In this document: one piece after another, positions 18,818 to 27,841 of the stretch
How positions within the stretch are numbered: the first letter of the stretch is position 1
How the letters are laid out: every line of letters begins with the position of its first letter
Source of the DNA: Bradyrhizobium mercantei
Lineage (GTDB): Bacteria > Pseudomonadota > Alphaproteobacteria > Rhizobiales > Xanthobacteraceae
Length of the DNA stretch: 64,000 nt
NCBI RefSeq assembly: GCF_001982635.1
Contig: NZ_MKFI01000007.1
Coordinates: 566,501-630,500 of the forward strand
Direction: 5' to 3'
Position numbers and translations under genes: made by a program
The notes under the pieces: model-generated
The model's database searches: none
Told to the model about the DNA's origin: nothing
Seen by the model: the letters and a program-made list of their open reading frames with translations, nothing else

Positions 18818-20119
18818 CTAGGCGCCCGTGACGCGCCAGATCACGTTGCCGACGTCATCGGCCATCAGCAACGAACGGTCGGGGCCGATCGCGACGCCGA
18901 CCGGGCGGCCATAGGACACCTTCTCGTCGGGTGCGAGAAAGCCCGACAGGATGTCGCGCGCGGGACCGGAGGGGCGGCCGTTCTCGAACGGCACGAACAC
19001 CACCTTGTAGCCTGATAGCGTCGAGCGATTCCACGAGCCGTGCTGGCCGATCACCATGCCGTCAGGGAAACCGGGCAACGTGCCCTTGGGCATCCAGCAC
19101 AGGCCGAGCGAGGCGGTGTGGCCGCCGAGCGCGTAGTCCGGCTGGATCGCCTTGGCGACCATCGCCGGATCCTGCGGCACGCGGTCGTCGACCGTCTTGC
19201 CCCAGTAGCAATAGGGCCAGCCGTAGAAGCCGCCGTCGCGCACCGAGGTCAGATAGTCGGGCGGCGTCTCGTCGCCGATGCCGTCGCGCTCATTGACGAC
19301 GGTCCACAGCACATTGGTGGTCGGCTCCCATGCGAGCCCAACCGGATTGCGCAGCCCGCCGGCGAAGATGCGGCTGGTGCCGGCGGCAAGATCTAGCTCA
19401 TAGACCGCGGCACGGCCTTCCTCGACCGCCATGCCGTTCTCGGCGATATTGCTGAGCGAGCCGACGCCGGCATAGAGCTTCTTGCCGTCGGCGCTCGGCA
19501 GCAGGCTGCGCGTCCAGTGCCCGTCGGGCTTGAAGGTGACGAGCTTGCGCCCTTCCGCGGTGATGCGATCGGCGCCCGCGGTGTAGGGATACGCGACCAC
19601 GCCGTCGGTGTTGCCGACATAGAAGGTGTCGCCGATCAGCGCCATGCCGAACGGCTGGCGCAATCCTTCCATGAAGGCACCGCGGCTTTCGGCGACACCG
19701 TCGCCGTCGCGGTCGCGCAGCAGCGTGATGCGGTTGGCGCTGACGCCGAGCGCTGCGGCGCGGCGCATCGTTGCCTGCATCGCATAGTGGAAGACGCTGC
19801 GCGGGGTGCCGGCGATCTGCGTCGCCTCCGCGATCAGCACGTCGCCGTTGGGCAGCACATTGATCCAGCGCGGATGATCGAGCCCGGTCGCAAACGCGTT
19901 GACCTTGAGTCCGGGTGCAGCGGTCGGAAGCTGGCCCTTGTCCCAGCCCCTTGCGGTCGGCATCTTCAGCGTCGGGATCGCGCCCTGCGATTTCGCCGCC
20001 GGAATCTGCGGCGCGCTGCCCCAGGCGGGCGCGGGCTCGGCGCCCTGCATCCGTCGCCACGCCACGGCGCCGGCCCCGATCGCCGCGACGACGCGGGCAA
20101 AAACTCCAGACGTGCTCAT
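18818..20119 (-). CDS. Sorbosone dehydrogenase/PQQ-type sugar dehydrogenase-like beta-propeller
   Basis: About 433 aa, exported (N-terminal hydrophobic segment ARVVAAIGAGAVAW without a clear cleavage site, so possibly anchored). The body is a six-bladed propeller of the GSDH/sorbosone dehydrogenase type: LDHPRWINVLPNGDVLIAEA, NRITLLRDRDGDG, LRQPFGMAL, LRNPVGLAW and a C-terminal RPVGVAIGPDRSLLMADD. These proteins oxidise sugars or related aldehydes in the periplasm, often with PQQ. ATG at 20119 follows GGGGAAG. It appears to be expressed alone. Confidence 0.85.
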   Translation of the reverse strand: MSTSGVFARVVAAIGAGAVAWRRMQGAEPAPAWGSAPQIPAAKSQGAIPTLKMPTARGWDKGQLPTAAPGLKVNAFATGLDHPRWINVLPNGDVLIAEATQIAGTPRSVFHYAMQATMRRAAALGVSANRITLLRDRDGDGVAESRGAFMEGLRQPFGMALIGDTFYVGNTDGVVAYPYTAGADRITAEGRKLVTFKPDGHWTRSLLPSADGKKLYAGVGSLSNIAENGMAVEEGRAAVYELDLAAGTSRIFAGGLRNPVGLAWEPTTNVLWTVVNERDGIGDETPPDYLTSVRDGGFYGWPYCYWGKTVDDRVPQDPAMVAKAIQPDYALGGHTASLGLCWMPKGTLPGFPDGMVIGQHGSWNRSTLSGYKVVFVPFENGRPSGPARDILSGFLAPDEKVSYGRPVGVAIGPDRSLLMADDVGNVIWRVTGA

Positions 20120-20239
20120 GAACTTCCCCTGTTACTGCGCCCTGTTATTGTGCCTTGTCATGGCCTTGCCGGCCGGCCGCGGGCCCAAAGCAGCATTCGC
20201 ATAATGCCGGCCCTGATGACAGTAGTTATACGATCTTCG

Positions 20240-20336
20240 CAGCCGCACTCGAATCGAGGACACTGGCTGCACGCTCCCTTGTCAGAGCGTTTTCCTCCCT
20301 GAGACCTTGCCCGCCCCGGTCGGCGGGCTTCCTTTT
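20240..20336 (+). ncRNA. Candidate small RNA with CUCCCU motifs and hairpin-T terminator
   Basis: The 387-bp gap 20120-20506 has no convincing gene. It does hold two CTCCCT motifs (near 20273 and 20296), which can pair with Shine-Dalgarno sequences, then a GC hairpin (GCCCGCC at 20309-20315, GGCGGGC at 20322-20328) followed by TTCCTTTT. The arrangement resembles rhizobial trans-acting sRNAs. The 5' end is a guess and no strong promoter was identified. Confidence 0.3.
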
Positions 20337-20506
20337 CCGAAGCACGGGCTTTTTCTGAGGCCGTGGCCCGCCACCTCGCGCCGCCGGACAAGATTGCATT
20401 AACGTCACTGCGCAATCGTGCCGTGAACTCGCGTGAGGCGCCGCAAGAGCGGTGCTAAGGTCGACACCGGAAACCGCGATCTACCCGCTGCAATGCATTG
20501 GCTCAA

Positions 20507-21862
20507 ATGCCCGTGATGAACCGCGCTGCCCCGTTTGTCGTCGACACGTTCCTGTCCGCCGTCGCGGTCTTCATTCTTTCCGAGGCGGCCTGGGGGATCA
20601 TCGGCGCAAGCGGCCAAGGCGGCGCCTTCGCGGTGGCGTTCGTGCCGCTGCTGCTCGCCCTGTTCATCGGGTGCATCGCCGCTCCGTTTCTTGCCGTCCC
20701 GATCTACGGACTTGCGAAGGGGCGCTATGGATTCGTGCTCGGGCCGGCGATTGCCGCAGCGGCCACCTATGCGACGTCAACATGGGAGCTTCAACGGAAG
20801 GAAGATGTCGTTGCAGGACTGACCAGCACGACATCCGCACCGATCGAGGCCAATCATCGCCTTCTACCCGTCGACGGCTGGCGCCTTGGCGACAAGTGCG
20901 CCACCAACTGCATCAAGGTGCTCGCCACCTCCAGCCACGCGATCGCGCTGAGCTCCGGCGACGCGCGCAACAAGCACTGGACAGTCTACACGGGAGCTGA
21001 TGGCGAGATCTGTCGCGCCACGGAGAATATGGGGCTTACACTGGAGTTCCTGCGGCTCGGATATCCCGGCAAATGCGCAACCCGGCAGACCATCGCCGAT
21101 TTCGATGATGGGCTCATCGTGCGCGTGCGCACGCCCGATCCGCGCTATTGGCCGGCCGCTGATCTGCCAAAGTCGTTCCGGGGAACGGTCTATGAGAGCT
21201 TTGAACGCGTAGACGGCAAGGACCGGCTGCTGGCCCGCCATATGGTCGGATACATGGGTCAGGAGATGTCGGGCCTGATGCTGCTGTTCGGCAAGCGCCC
21301 GCAAAAGCTGGATGCAGGCCCGCCGCTCGACGAAGACTCCTTTCTGGCCAACGCCATCAACATGCCGGCCGACTTGCTGCTCAACCCTGCGGACCCGTTC
21401 CCGCTCGACCAGGTGCTTGGCGAGATTGAAAGCCATCTCGACCGCAAGGACATCGTTCCCGGCAGCAGGGATATGCCAATGGCCTTCATCGTACAGACCG
21501 CGTGGGAAGCGGTGATGCGAATTCAGGGGCCGCAGGATCCCGACATCATGAAACGCCACATCCTGTCCCTGCTGACCAGTCGCGAGCCTCGTCGCATCGA
21601 GCTTGCGCTGCTCGGGATGAATCTGCTCCCGCCGAACGATCAAAAGCCGCTTCCCGATGCAGACGGCCCTCTGTTCGACCTCGCGTTCATTCCGTTATCC
21701 GATCGGAGCATATCCCTGCTGTACACCGCGATGCAGTGGCAGTTCGCTCCCGGGCGAACGCCACCGTCGTCCGACATTCGCGAACGCGCCAAGGCTCATC
21801 TGAGCGACCCGGATCGCGAGGCGTGGCAGCGCCAGGTCCTGGCGAAAATCAGCGTACTCTAG
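20507..21862 (+). CDS. Membrane-anchored protein of unknown function
   Basis: About 451 aa. Three hydrophobic helices lie in the first 100 residues ([54 protein letters not shown]), followed by a long soluble domain of about 350 aa with Cys pairs (CATNC at about residue 130; CRATEN; CATRQ). No motif is recognised. ATG at 20507 (MPVMNRAAP) is taken as start; another ATG at 20516 and a TTG at 20498 are also possible. It is probably transcribed alone, followed after about 150 bases by a small secreted protein. The Cys pairs could form disulfides if the soluble domain is periplasmic. Confidence 0.65.
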   Translation: MPVMNRAAPFVVDTFLSAVAVFILSEAAWGIIGASGQGGAFAVAFVPLLLALFIGCIAAPFLAVPIYGLAKGRYGFVLGPAIAAAATYATSTWELQRKEDVVAGLTSTTSAPIEANHRLLPVDGWRLGDKCATNCIKVLATSSHAIALSSGDARNKHWTVYTGADGEICRATENMGLTLEFLRLGYPGKCATRQTIADFDDGLIVRVRTPDPRYWPAADLPKSFRGTVYESFERVDGKDRLLARHMVGYMGQEMSGLMLLFGKRPQKLDAGPPLDEDSFLANAINMPADLLLNPADPFPLDQVLGEIESHLDRKDIVPGSRDMPMAFIVQTAWEAVMRIQGPQDPDIMKRHILSLLTSREPRRIELALLGMNLLPPNDQKPLPDADGPLFDLAFIPLSDRSISLLYTAMQWQFAPGRTPPSSDIRERAKAHLSDPDREAWQRQVLAKISVL

Positions 21863-22019
21863 CGTTGCCGGCGGAACGACGCTCGATCGTGCGGCGCAAG
21901 CCCGCTCACCAAAACCTGATGCCATTCTCGCGCAAATGCACCCTCATGAGCTGCATGGCAGATCCAGGAACACCGCTCCATGGCGGTCGTTGGTCGCGAC
22001 ACCAGCAAGGAGTGTATCA

Positions 22020-22304
22020 ATGCAACGGAACACCAAGATCCTGGCCCTGGCCGCAGCATCGCTGATCGCAACGACAGCAGGTGCATTCGCACAGGGCTAT
22101 TATCCGTATGGGAGCCCCGATGCACGGTACTACGGCGGCCCACGCTACGGTGCGCAACCGTATGTGACGTATAATCAGGCGGAACCGGGCTGGTATGGCG
22201 CGATGAACGGCACCAACCACCCGACGCCGAGTTCGACACAGGGCGACGTTGGTCCTGAAGGGAACAACAACGGCACGCTGACCGGCGTCTACCGGCGGTG
22301 GTAG
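22020..22304 (+). CDS. Small secreted Tyr/Gly/Pro-rich protein
   Basis: 94 aa. A clear signal peptide (basic MQRNTK, hydrophobic ILALAAASLIATTAGA, cleavage after AFA-Q) leads to a 70-residue mature part rich in Tyr, Gly, Pro and Asn (YYPYG, YYGGPRYG, GNNNGT). ATG at 22020 has AAGGAG nine bases upstream. A strong terminator follows 15 bases after the stop, so it is a monocistronic gene. Such short tyrosine-rich exported proteins are common in Bradyrhizobium and lack a known function. Confidence 0.8.
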   Translation: MQRNTKILALAAASLIATTAGAFAQGYYPYGSPDARYYGGPRYGAQPYVTYNQAEPGWYGAMNGTNHPTPSSTQGDVGPEGNNNGTLTGVYRRW

Positions 22305-22318
22305 CCGCGCAAATGTGA

Positions 22319-22352
22319 GGCCCGTCGCTCGGCTTGAGCGACGGGCCTTTTT
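22319..22352 (+). terminator. Rho-independent terminator
   Basis: Perfect 12-bp stem: GGCCCGTCGCTC at 22319-22330 and GAGCGACGGGCC at 22336-22347, five-base loop, then TTTTT. It ends the small secreted protein gene. Confidence 0.92.
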
Positions 22353-22395
22353 GCTGTTCCTCAGGTGGTGAAGATCGAAGCCGCAGCGATGCGGC

Positions 22396-22479
22396 TTATT
22401 TCACCATCGCGCCGTAAACGATGTCCTGCATGTTCTCGCGATAATATTTGCGCAGCTCGGCGGGCGATTGGTATCGCTA
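22396..22479 (-). pseudogene. Possible C-terminal remnant of a polysaccharide gene
   Basis: On the minus strand, a 26-codon stretch ends at a TAA (22398-22396) and reads SPAELRKYYRENMQDIVYGA before the last residues. Amino-acid composition looks protein-like, but a stop codon lies just upstream in frame. It may be the tail of a lost glycosyltransferase-type gene, left next to the UDP-galactopyranose mutase. This is a weak call; chance cannot be excluded. Confidence 0.25.
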
Positions 22480-22508
22480 TTTTGCCGCCCCGCTTCGGCA
22501 GGAATTGA

Positions 22509-23720
22509 TCACGCCGGCAAGGGCGACGACAAAGCGTGGCGGCGCGCGGCGCTGCCGCCCGTGCGGATGTCTCCGCCCGCGAAGAACGGCTCAACCTCGT
22601 GCTCGAACGTCTTCAATGCGGCGCCGATCGCCTGGTGCATGTCGAGATATTTGTAGGAGCCGAGCCGGCCGCCGAAGATGACGTTCGGATGCGACGCCGT
22701 CATGGCGTGATAGGACGCCAGCATGGCGCGGTCGGCGGCCGTGTTGATCGGATAGTACGGCTCGTCGTTGCGGCCGGCGGAGCGGGAATATTCGCGGTAG
22801 ATCGTGGTCCGCGCCCCGGCATGCGCGCGCTCCGGATGCAGATGCCTGAACTCGTGGATCCGGGTGAACGGCACCTCGGCATCGGCATAGTTGATGACGG
22901 CGGCGCCCTGGAAATCGGCGACATCGTGCACCTCGCGCGCGAAGTCGACGGTGCGCCAGCCGAGATGGCCGCAGGCATAGCCGAAGAAACGGTCGATCGG
23001 TCCGGTGTAGATCACGAGCTGGCGCGGATGAATGCGGTCGGCGATGTCGAAATAGTCGACGCCGAGCTCGACCGCGATTTTTGCGTGCTCGAGCATCCGG
23101 CGGAAGATCGCGGTGTAGCCACTGGCCGGCATGCCCTCGTAGCGGTCGGCGAAATAGCGATCGTCGAAGGTGAAGCGCACCGGCAGGCGGCCGATGATGT
23201 CGGCCGACAGCTCGCGCGGATCGGTCTGCCACTGCTTCTGGGTATAGCCGCGGATCAGGAGATCGTAGAGCGTGCGGCCGACCGAGGCGATCGCCTTGTC
23301 CTCGAGATTGCCGATGCCAGCCGCGCCATGCGCCGCTGCTTCCGCCGCGATCACCGCGCGCGCCTCATCCGGCGACATGATGCGGCCGAACGCGGCGCAC
23401 ACCGTCGCGAGGTTGATCGGCATCGAATAGACGCGGTCCTTTGCCACCGTGAAGACGCGATGACGGTAGTCCGTGAATTCGGTAAAGCGGTGCAGATAAC
23501 GCCAGACGGTCTCGGAATTGGTGTGGAAGATATGCGTACCGTAGCGGTGCACCTCGACGCCGCTGTCGGGGTCGACCTCCGAATAGGCGTTGCCGCCGAT
23601 ATGCGGCCGGCGGTCGAGCACGCAGACACTTTTGCCGAGCCTGTTCGCCACCTGCTCGGCGATCACGGCGCCGAAGAAGCCCGCGCCCACCACGACGACG
23701 TCGAAACTCTCAAGCTGCAT
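22509..23720 (-). CDS. glf: UDP-galactopyranose mutase
   Basis: Flavoenzyme converting UDP-galactopyranose to UDP-galactofuranose for surface polysaccharides. About 403 aa: FAD-binding GAGFFGAVIAEQ (about 11-22), RRPHIGGNAY, RYGTHIFHT, YTQKQWQTDP, and EVPFTRIHEFRHLHPE with the active-site Arg region; late GRLGSYKYLDMHQAIG is the family signature near the FAD. The C-terminal 15 residues after FFAGGDIRTGG are unlike the family, consistent with a disturbed 3' end. ATG at 23720. Divergent from a glycosyltransferase gene, matching a role in glycan synthesis. Confidence 0.95.
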   Translation of the reverse strand: MQLESFDVVVVGAGFFGAVIAEQVANRLGKSVCVLDRRPHIGGNAYSEVDPDSGVEVHRYGTHIFHTNSETVWRYLHRFTEFTDYRHRVFTVAKDRVYSMPINLATVCAAFGRIMSPDEARAVIAAEAAAHGAAGIGNLEDKAIASVGRTLYDLLIRGYTQKQWQTDPRELSADIIGRLPVRFTFDDRYFADRYEGMPASGYTAIFRRMLEHAKIAVELGVDYFDIADRIHPRQLVIYTGPIDRFFGYACGHLGWRTVDFAREVHDVADFQGAAVINYADAEVPFTRIHEFRHLHPERAHAGARTTIYREYSRSAGRNDEPYYPINTAADRAMLASYHAMTASHPNVIFGGRLGSYKYLDMHQAIGAALKTFEHEVEPFFAGGDIRTGGSAARRHALSSPLPA

Positions 23721-23930
23721 GTGGCCCCCGCCCCGCGCGGGCCCGGGCGGCCGTCCGCCGCGACATCCCGACGGAGCTTCAACGGCGCTGTGGCCGACTT
23801 CCGGCGAAGAATTTGGTTAAGGGCGCGATAATTCCGAGCCCGGAACCGCCTGCTCAACCGTTCAACTGACAGCATGCGAAGCGCTGGATTTGGCCGCGCG
23901 CGCAGCAACAGCATCACGCGCGGGGGCCCG

Positions 23931-25163
23931 ATGTCCGTAATCTGCGTCCTGTATTCCAGCAACACGACCTATGATTCGCTGCGCGGCATCCTCGCGATGG
24001 CCGCCGCCGAGCTCGACCGGCTCGGGCACGAGGTCAAGATGCTCGATCTGCTGGCGCCGGATTTCTCGGCCCGCCTCAACGCCCTGCTGCCGCGGCGGAC
24101 CGAGACGATGGCGCTCGGCTTCTCCGGCATCGGGCTCGATATCCACACCAAGGACGGAAGGCTGTTCTGGGACGTCGCCCAGATCCCGGTCTTCACCTGG
24201 TTCTGCGACCACCCCTGCTACTTCGCCAAGCGGCACGGGCTGGAGAGCCGCTACACTGCGCATGGCTATGTGTTTCCGGACCATGCCACGTTCAACCGCG
24301 ATCACCTCGGCGCCAACGGCAGCGTGTTCGCGACCCATATGGGCATCCCCGATCCCGGCTTCTTCGGCGGCCTGCCGCCCGAGCGGCGCAACGGCCGGCT
24401 GATCTTCGCCAAATCAGGGTGGAATCCGCTGGGGCTCGAGCGCGGCTGGCGCAAGACGATGCCGCCAAAACTGTTCGCATTGCTGTTCGACGCGATCGCC
24501 GAGGCGCGCGGCAAGACCTGCGGCGCGTTCCCCAAAATCATCGTCGACGTCGCCGAGCGGCATCTGGTCTATCTGAAGCCGGGCGGCGACCTGTTCAACG
24601 TGATCCTGACCCGGCTCGACAACTACACGCGAGGCGTGCGCACCCGCGAAGTGGGCGCGGTGCTCGCCGATTATCCGGTCGACTTCATCGGCGGCGGCTG
24701 GAGCGATCTCGATGTTGCCGGACGCCCGGCCCGCGTGCTCGGCGCGATGACCTTCGATGCGATGCGCGAGGGCCTGGGCGGCTATCTCGGCGCGGTCTCG
24801 CTCAATCCCAATATCGACCTGTCGGTGCATGACCGGGTGTTCTTCGCGCTCGGCGCCGGCACCGTGCCGGTGTTCGACGCCAATCGCTTCTCGGCCGCGG
24901 AGATGCCGCAGCTCGCCCGCTACAGCTTCGCCCAGGACACGACGAGCATCGCAGCGGCCGTCGAGGCGGTGCTGGCCGATCCCGCCGCGGCCCAGGCGGC
25001 AACCGCCACCACGATGAGCGAGCTCTATCCGCGCTTCTCGATGCAGCGGTCGGTGCAGGACATCCACGAGATCACGATGTCGATCGCGGGCGCCGCCGGC
25101 TCCGGGTTGTTGCCCGCCGAGCCGGTGCCGGCCGGCGTCTGGACGCCGAAGCAGGCGGCCTGA
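23931..25163 (+). CDS. CgeB-like glycosyltransferase
   Basis: About 410 aa. N-terminal half: SVICVLYSSNTTYDSL and LDRLGHEVKMLDLL, a GT-B Rossmann start. C-terminal half: YLGAVSLNPNIDLSVHDRVFFALGAGTVPVFD, the region which in CgeB-type GT1/GT4 relatives precedes the donor-sugar site (HDRVFxALAxG). It has no membrane segment. ATG at 23931 (MSVICVLY) is used; the frame is open back to 23874. Divergent from the UDP-galactopyranose mutase gene, so it may transfer galactofuranose or another sugar in the same glycan (inference). Confidence 0.75.
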   Translation: MSVICVLYSSNTTYDSLRGILAMAAAELDRLGHEVKMLDLLAPDFSARLNALLPRRTETMALGFSGIGLDIHTKDGRLFWDVAQIPVFTWFCDHPCYFAKRHGLESRYTAHGYVFPDHATFNRDHLGANGSVFATHMGIPDPGFFGGLPPERRNGRLIFAKSGWNPLGLERGWRKTMPPKLFALLFDAIAEARGKTCGAFPKIIVDVAERHLVYLKPGGDLFNVILTRLDNYTRGVRTREVGAVLADYPVDFIGGGWSDLDVAGRPARVLGAMTFDAMREGLGGYLGAVSLNPNIDLSVHDRVFFALGAGTVPVFDANRFSAAEMPQLARYSFAQDTTSIAAAVEAVLADPAAAQAATATTMSELYPRFSMQRSVQDIHEITMSIAGAAGSGLLPAEPVPAGVWTPKQAA

Positions 25164-25176
25164 CCGCGCGCGGCCG

Positions 25177-25256
25177 GTAGCCCGCATGAGCGCAGCGATA
25201 TGCGGGGCCAGCACCCAATACTCTCCCCCGGATATCGCTACGCTCATCCGGGCTAC
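25177..25256. repeat. Dispersed inverted repeat (Bradyrhizobium-type palindromic element)
   Basis: Arm 25177-25207 begins GTAGCCCGCATGAGCGCAGC; arm 25226-25256 is its near-perfect inverse, ending GCTCATCCGGGCTAC. The two differ at only a few bases. This gtagcccggatgagcg family is spread widely between genes in Bradyrhizobiaceae. Here it separates the glycosyltransferase from the caspase-like gene. Confidence 0.75.
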
Positions 25257-25330
25257 GCCTGCCGCCATTTCCGTGGCTGGCTCGCTCCAGCTGCGATACC
25301 ATGGACCTATCATCTCCGCTCGGGTCCAGC

Positions 25331-26488
25331 ATGAACCGCCGCGCCTTCGTTTCGGGACTGGCTGTTGCCACGATGCTCGCGGGCCTCGCGCCGGCCGCGG
25401 CCGACGGCAGGCGGGTGGCGCTGGTGATCGGCAACGGCGCCTATAGAAGCGTGCCGGCGCTGTCCAATCCACCGAATGATGCCGGCGATATCGCCGCGGC
25501 GCTGAAGCGCCTCGGCTTCGCCGTCACGCTGGTCAGGAACGGAAGCTTCGACGACATGCGGCGCGGCCTGATCGCGTTCGGGCGCGAGGCGGCCGGTGCC
25601 GACATGGCGGCGGTGTACTTCGCCGGCCACGGCATGGAGATCAACGGCGACAACTGGCTGATCCCTGTCGATGCCGAGCTGAAGCGTGACACCGACGCTG
25701 CGAACGAAGCGATCAGCCTGCAGAGCGTGATGCTACAGGTCTCCAACACCGGAAGTCTCGGCCTCGTCATCCTCGACGCCTGCCGCAACAATCCGTTCGC
25801 GGCGAAGATGAGCCGCTCGCTCGCAACCCGCGCCACCACAACCAGCGGGCTCGGCCGCATCGAGCCGGTCGGCAACGTGCTGGTCGCCTATGCCGCGCGC
25901 GACGGCACCACCGCGCTCGACGGCGACGGCCGCAACAGCCCGTTCGCCGCAGCGCTGCTGCGCAACATCGAGACGCCCGGCGTCGAGGTCACCTTCATGT
26001 TCCGCAACGTCCGCGACGACGTGATGGAGGCGACGCGCAACGAGCAGCAGCCGTTCGTGTACGGCTCGCTGTCGCGCAAGGCGATCTATCTGGCGGCACA
26101 GCCCACCGCCGATGCGGCGGGCGCAAAACAGGCGAACGCGGCGCCGGCGGCCGCGGCTCCCGCATTGCCGGCGCCGCCCGCAACGTCAGCCGGCGCCATC
26201 GATCCCGCGCTGGTCGGCACGTGGCAGCTCATGGTGGCAAGCGGCCGCGGCCAGTCGCGCTGGATCTGGCAGATCCTGGCCGACGGCACCTACAAATTCC
26301 ACGCCGAGCCGTTCCGCTCGGCGCAATCCCACGAAGGCACCGTCACCTTCGCCAATGGTCGCTGGACGCTGCATGCGCTGAAGGGGATGAGAAACTACAG
26401 TGATGCCGGCACCTACGAGGTGCACGACGCGACCGCCGTGATCACCGGCAAGCTCGGCACCGGCTACTGGAAGCGCAGCATGGAGTGA
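25331..26488 (+). CDS. Exported caspase-fold (peptidase C14) protein
   Basis: About 385 aa. The N-terminus is a probable Tat or Sec signal (NRRAFVSGLAVATMLAGL, cleaved near AAA-DG). The caspase p20-like domain follows: RVALVIGNGAY, catalytic His in YFAGHGME (about residue 103) and catalytic Cys in VILDACRNNPF (about residue 154). The usual p10-like end (QQPFVYGSLSRKAIYL) is present. After an Ala/Pro-rich linker comes a C-terminal beta-rich domain of about 100 aa (LVGTWQLMVASG to YWKRSME), resembling a lipocalin-like GTW domain. Arg/Lys-specific proteolysis is expected from orthocaspases; the target is unknown. ATG at 25331 is chosen for the twin-Arg leader. Confidence 0.88.
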   Translation: MNRRAFVSGLAVATMLAGLAPAAADGRRVALVIGNGAYRSVPALSNPPNDAGDIAAALKRLGFAVTLVRNGSFDDMRRGLIAFGREAAGADMAAVYFAGHGMEINGDNWLIPVDAELKRDTDAANEAISLQSVMLQVSNTGSLGLVILDACRNNPFAAKMSRSLATRATTTSGLGRIEPVGNVLVAYAARDGTTALDGDGRNSPFAAALLRNIETPGVEVTFMFRNVRDDVMEATRNEQQPFVYGSLSRKAIYLAAQPTADAAGAKQANAAPAAAAPALPAPPATSAGAIDPALVGTWQLMVASGRGQSRWIWQILADGTYKFHAEPFRSAQSHEGTVTFANGRWTLHALKGMRNYSDAGTYEVHDATAVITGKLGTGYWKRSME

Positions 26489-26500
26489 GGGGACTACTGC

Positions 26501-27064
26501 TCACAAGTCCAGTTCACCCGTGGCCGGATAGACCACCGTCCGATCGCCCTGCACGACCGCACCTTCGGTCAGGCGCGCGGGCTCCAGGCGACCGTCGCCC
26601 ATAATGTGCACGACGGTCTCGCCTGCCGCAATCAGATAGTCGGCGACGATGCGGCGGTGGCAGCGCCACCACACCGCTTCCGAGCACATCATCGCGCAGC
26701 GTTGCGCGTGGCCCTCGTCGCGCAGATGCTGCAGGCTCGCGTGAAACTGCGGCGACAACGCATAGTCGGCGTAGTTGTGAAAGCTCTCATTGCTCCAGAA
26801 CCCGTTGACCGAAGGCGCTACGCCGCGCGCCTTGCCGCGGAGCCCGCCGAGATCGGCCAAATGCTCATAGGAGATGCCCGCGGCCTCAAGCGGCTTCGGC
26901 AGCGTGTCCTTGTTGAACTGCGGATTGGTGCGCGACCGCGGCACCGTCCTGATGTCGACGACGCGCTCGATCCTGGCCGCGGTGAGCAGGACGACGAAGT
27001 CCTCGAGGCTGCGGTTGGAATGGCCGATCGTGAAGAACGGCAGCGCCGCGCCCTTGCTAGGCAT
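26501..27064 (-). CDS. DUF488 family protein
   Basis: About 187 aa. Family marks: FTIGHSNRSLEDFVVLL at the N-terminus, VVDIRTVPRSRTNPQFN, YEHLADLGGLRG and CAMMCSEAVWWRCHRRIVADYL near the end with conserved Cys, Trp and His residues. Function unknown; DUF488 proteins are often near DNA- or stress-related genes. The ATG at 27064 overlaps the stop of the upstream DUF2945 gene by eight bases, so the two are translationally coupled. Convergent with the caspase-like gene, 12 bases away. Confidence 0.88.
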   Translation of the reverse strand: MPSKGAALPFFTIGHSNRSLEDFVVLLTAARIERVVDIRTVPRSRTNPQFNKDTLPKPLEAAGISYEHLADLGGLRGKARGVAPSVNGFWSNESFHNYADYALSPQFHASLQHLRDEGHAQRCAMMCSEAVWWRCHRRIVADYLIAAGETVVHIMGDGRLEPARLTEGAVVQGDRTVVYPATGELDL

Positions 27065-27266
27065 GATGCAGCGCGCTGCCCTTGTGGGCCGCGACGTGAT
27101 CGGTCTTGTCGCTCTTGATCTCGTATTGCGGATCGGCCTCCGAGGCACGGTGCGTGTGCCCCTTGTAGTCGAAATCGCGCGTGTGAACCGCGATGATGGT
27201 GCCCGAGACGCGGCCGGCCTCGGAATTCCATCTGACGTGATCGCCGACCTTGAATCGCCTGGTCAT
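27057..27266 (-). CDS. DUF2945 (hypervirulence-associated TUDOR-like) protein
   Basis: 69 aa. Begins MTRRFKVGDHVRWNSEAGRV and continues GTIIAVHTRDFDYKGH, then a charged strand YEIKSDKTDHVAAHKG; this is the DUF2945/HVA1 TUDOR-like barrel, a small protein widespread in proteobacteria whose role is not established. ATG at 27266 is clear from the family; upstream open sequence is non-coding. Overlaps the DUF488 gene start by eight bases. Confidence 0.88.
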   Translation of the reverse strand: MTRRFKVGDHVRWNSEAGRVSGTIIAVHTRDFDYKGHTHRASEADPQYEIKSDKTDHVAAHKGSALHHA

Positions 27267-27514
27267 GTCGCAACCTCCGGCTTGAGTTGAGCATACCTCG
27301 TTCCGATGATCCGGCTCAGCCAACCTGACCGGCACAGCATAGCGGGCTCGTGGCAAACCGGCGAAGCCGATCCAGGTTCCCATTGCTCACGCTTCATGTC
27401 GCGCCTGCGCCCCGCCGCACGCAATCGTGGCGCCACCGCCGACAGTTCAAGATTCAGGTTGTATTATTGACGATATGCACGTAGATTTCGAATGCGATCA
27501 CAAGTGGAGGGGCC

Positions 27515-27841
27515 ATGCCGCTGCACCATAACGTTGATCCGAAATTTCCCTATGACGGTCCTGATTTCGACGAGTTCTGCATTGCGGAGAATGGATATCT
27601 GAAAGCGTCGCGTGATCGCAGCCCCTGCATCACCTGCGCCCTGTCCAAGCTTTGCCAGGCCGGCTTCGAGAAGCAGGTACATCTTGCCGTCGAGGGAAAG
27701 GATCCGAGCCTGACCAAGGACTGCGAGCTGACCGCGAGCGACCTGACCGCGGAGCGGCTGCTCTCAGGATTGAGCGAGGAAGAAATCGCGTTCGTCAAAA
27801 CCCATATCTCAAGCCTGGCGGAGGAGTGCGGAAATGGCTGA
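27515..27841 (+). CDS. Small Cys-containing protein of unknown function
   Basis: 108 aa, acidic, soluble. Three Cys cluster as CITCALSKLC (about 34-43), with further ones at FCIAENG, DCELTAS and the end EECGNG. This might bind metal or form disulfides, but no known motif fits. ATG at 27515 has GGAGG seven bases upstream. The last codons overlap the start of the next gene by eight bases (ATGGCTGA), so the two are coupled. Unknown function. Confidence 0.65.
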   Translation: MPLHHNVDPKFPYDGPDFDEFCIAENGYLKASRDRSPCITCALSKLCQAGFEKQVHLAVEGKDPSLTKDCELTASDLTAERLLSGLSEEEIAFVKTHISSLAEECGNG

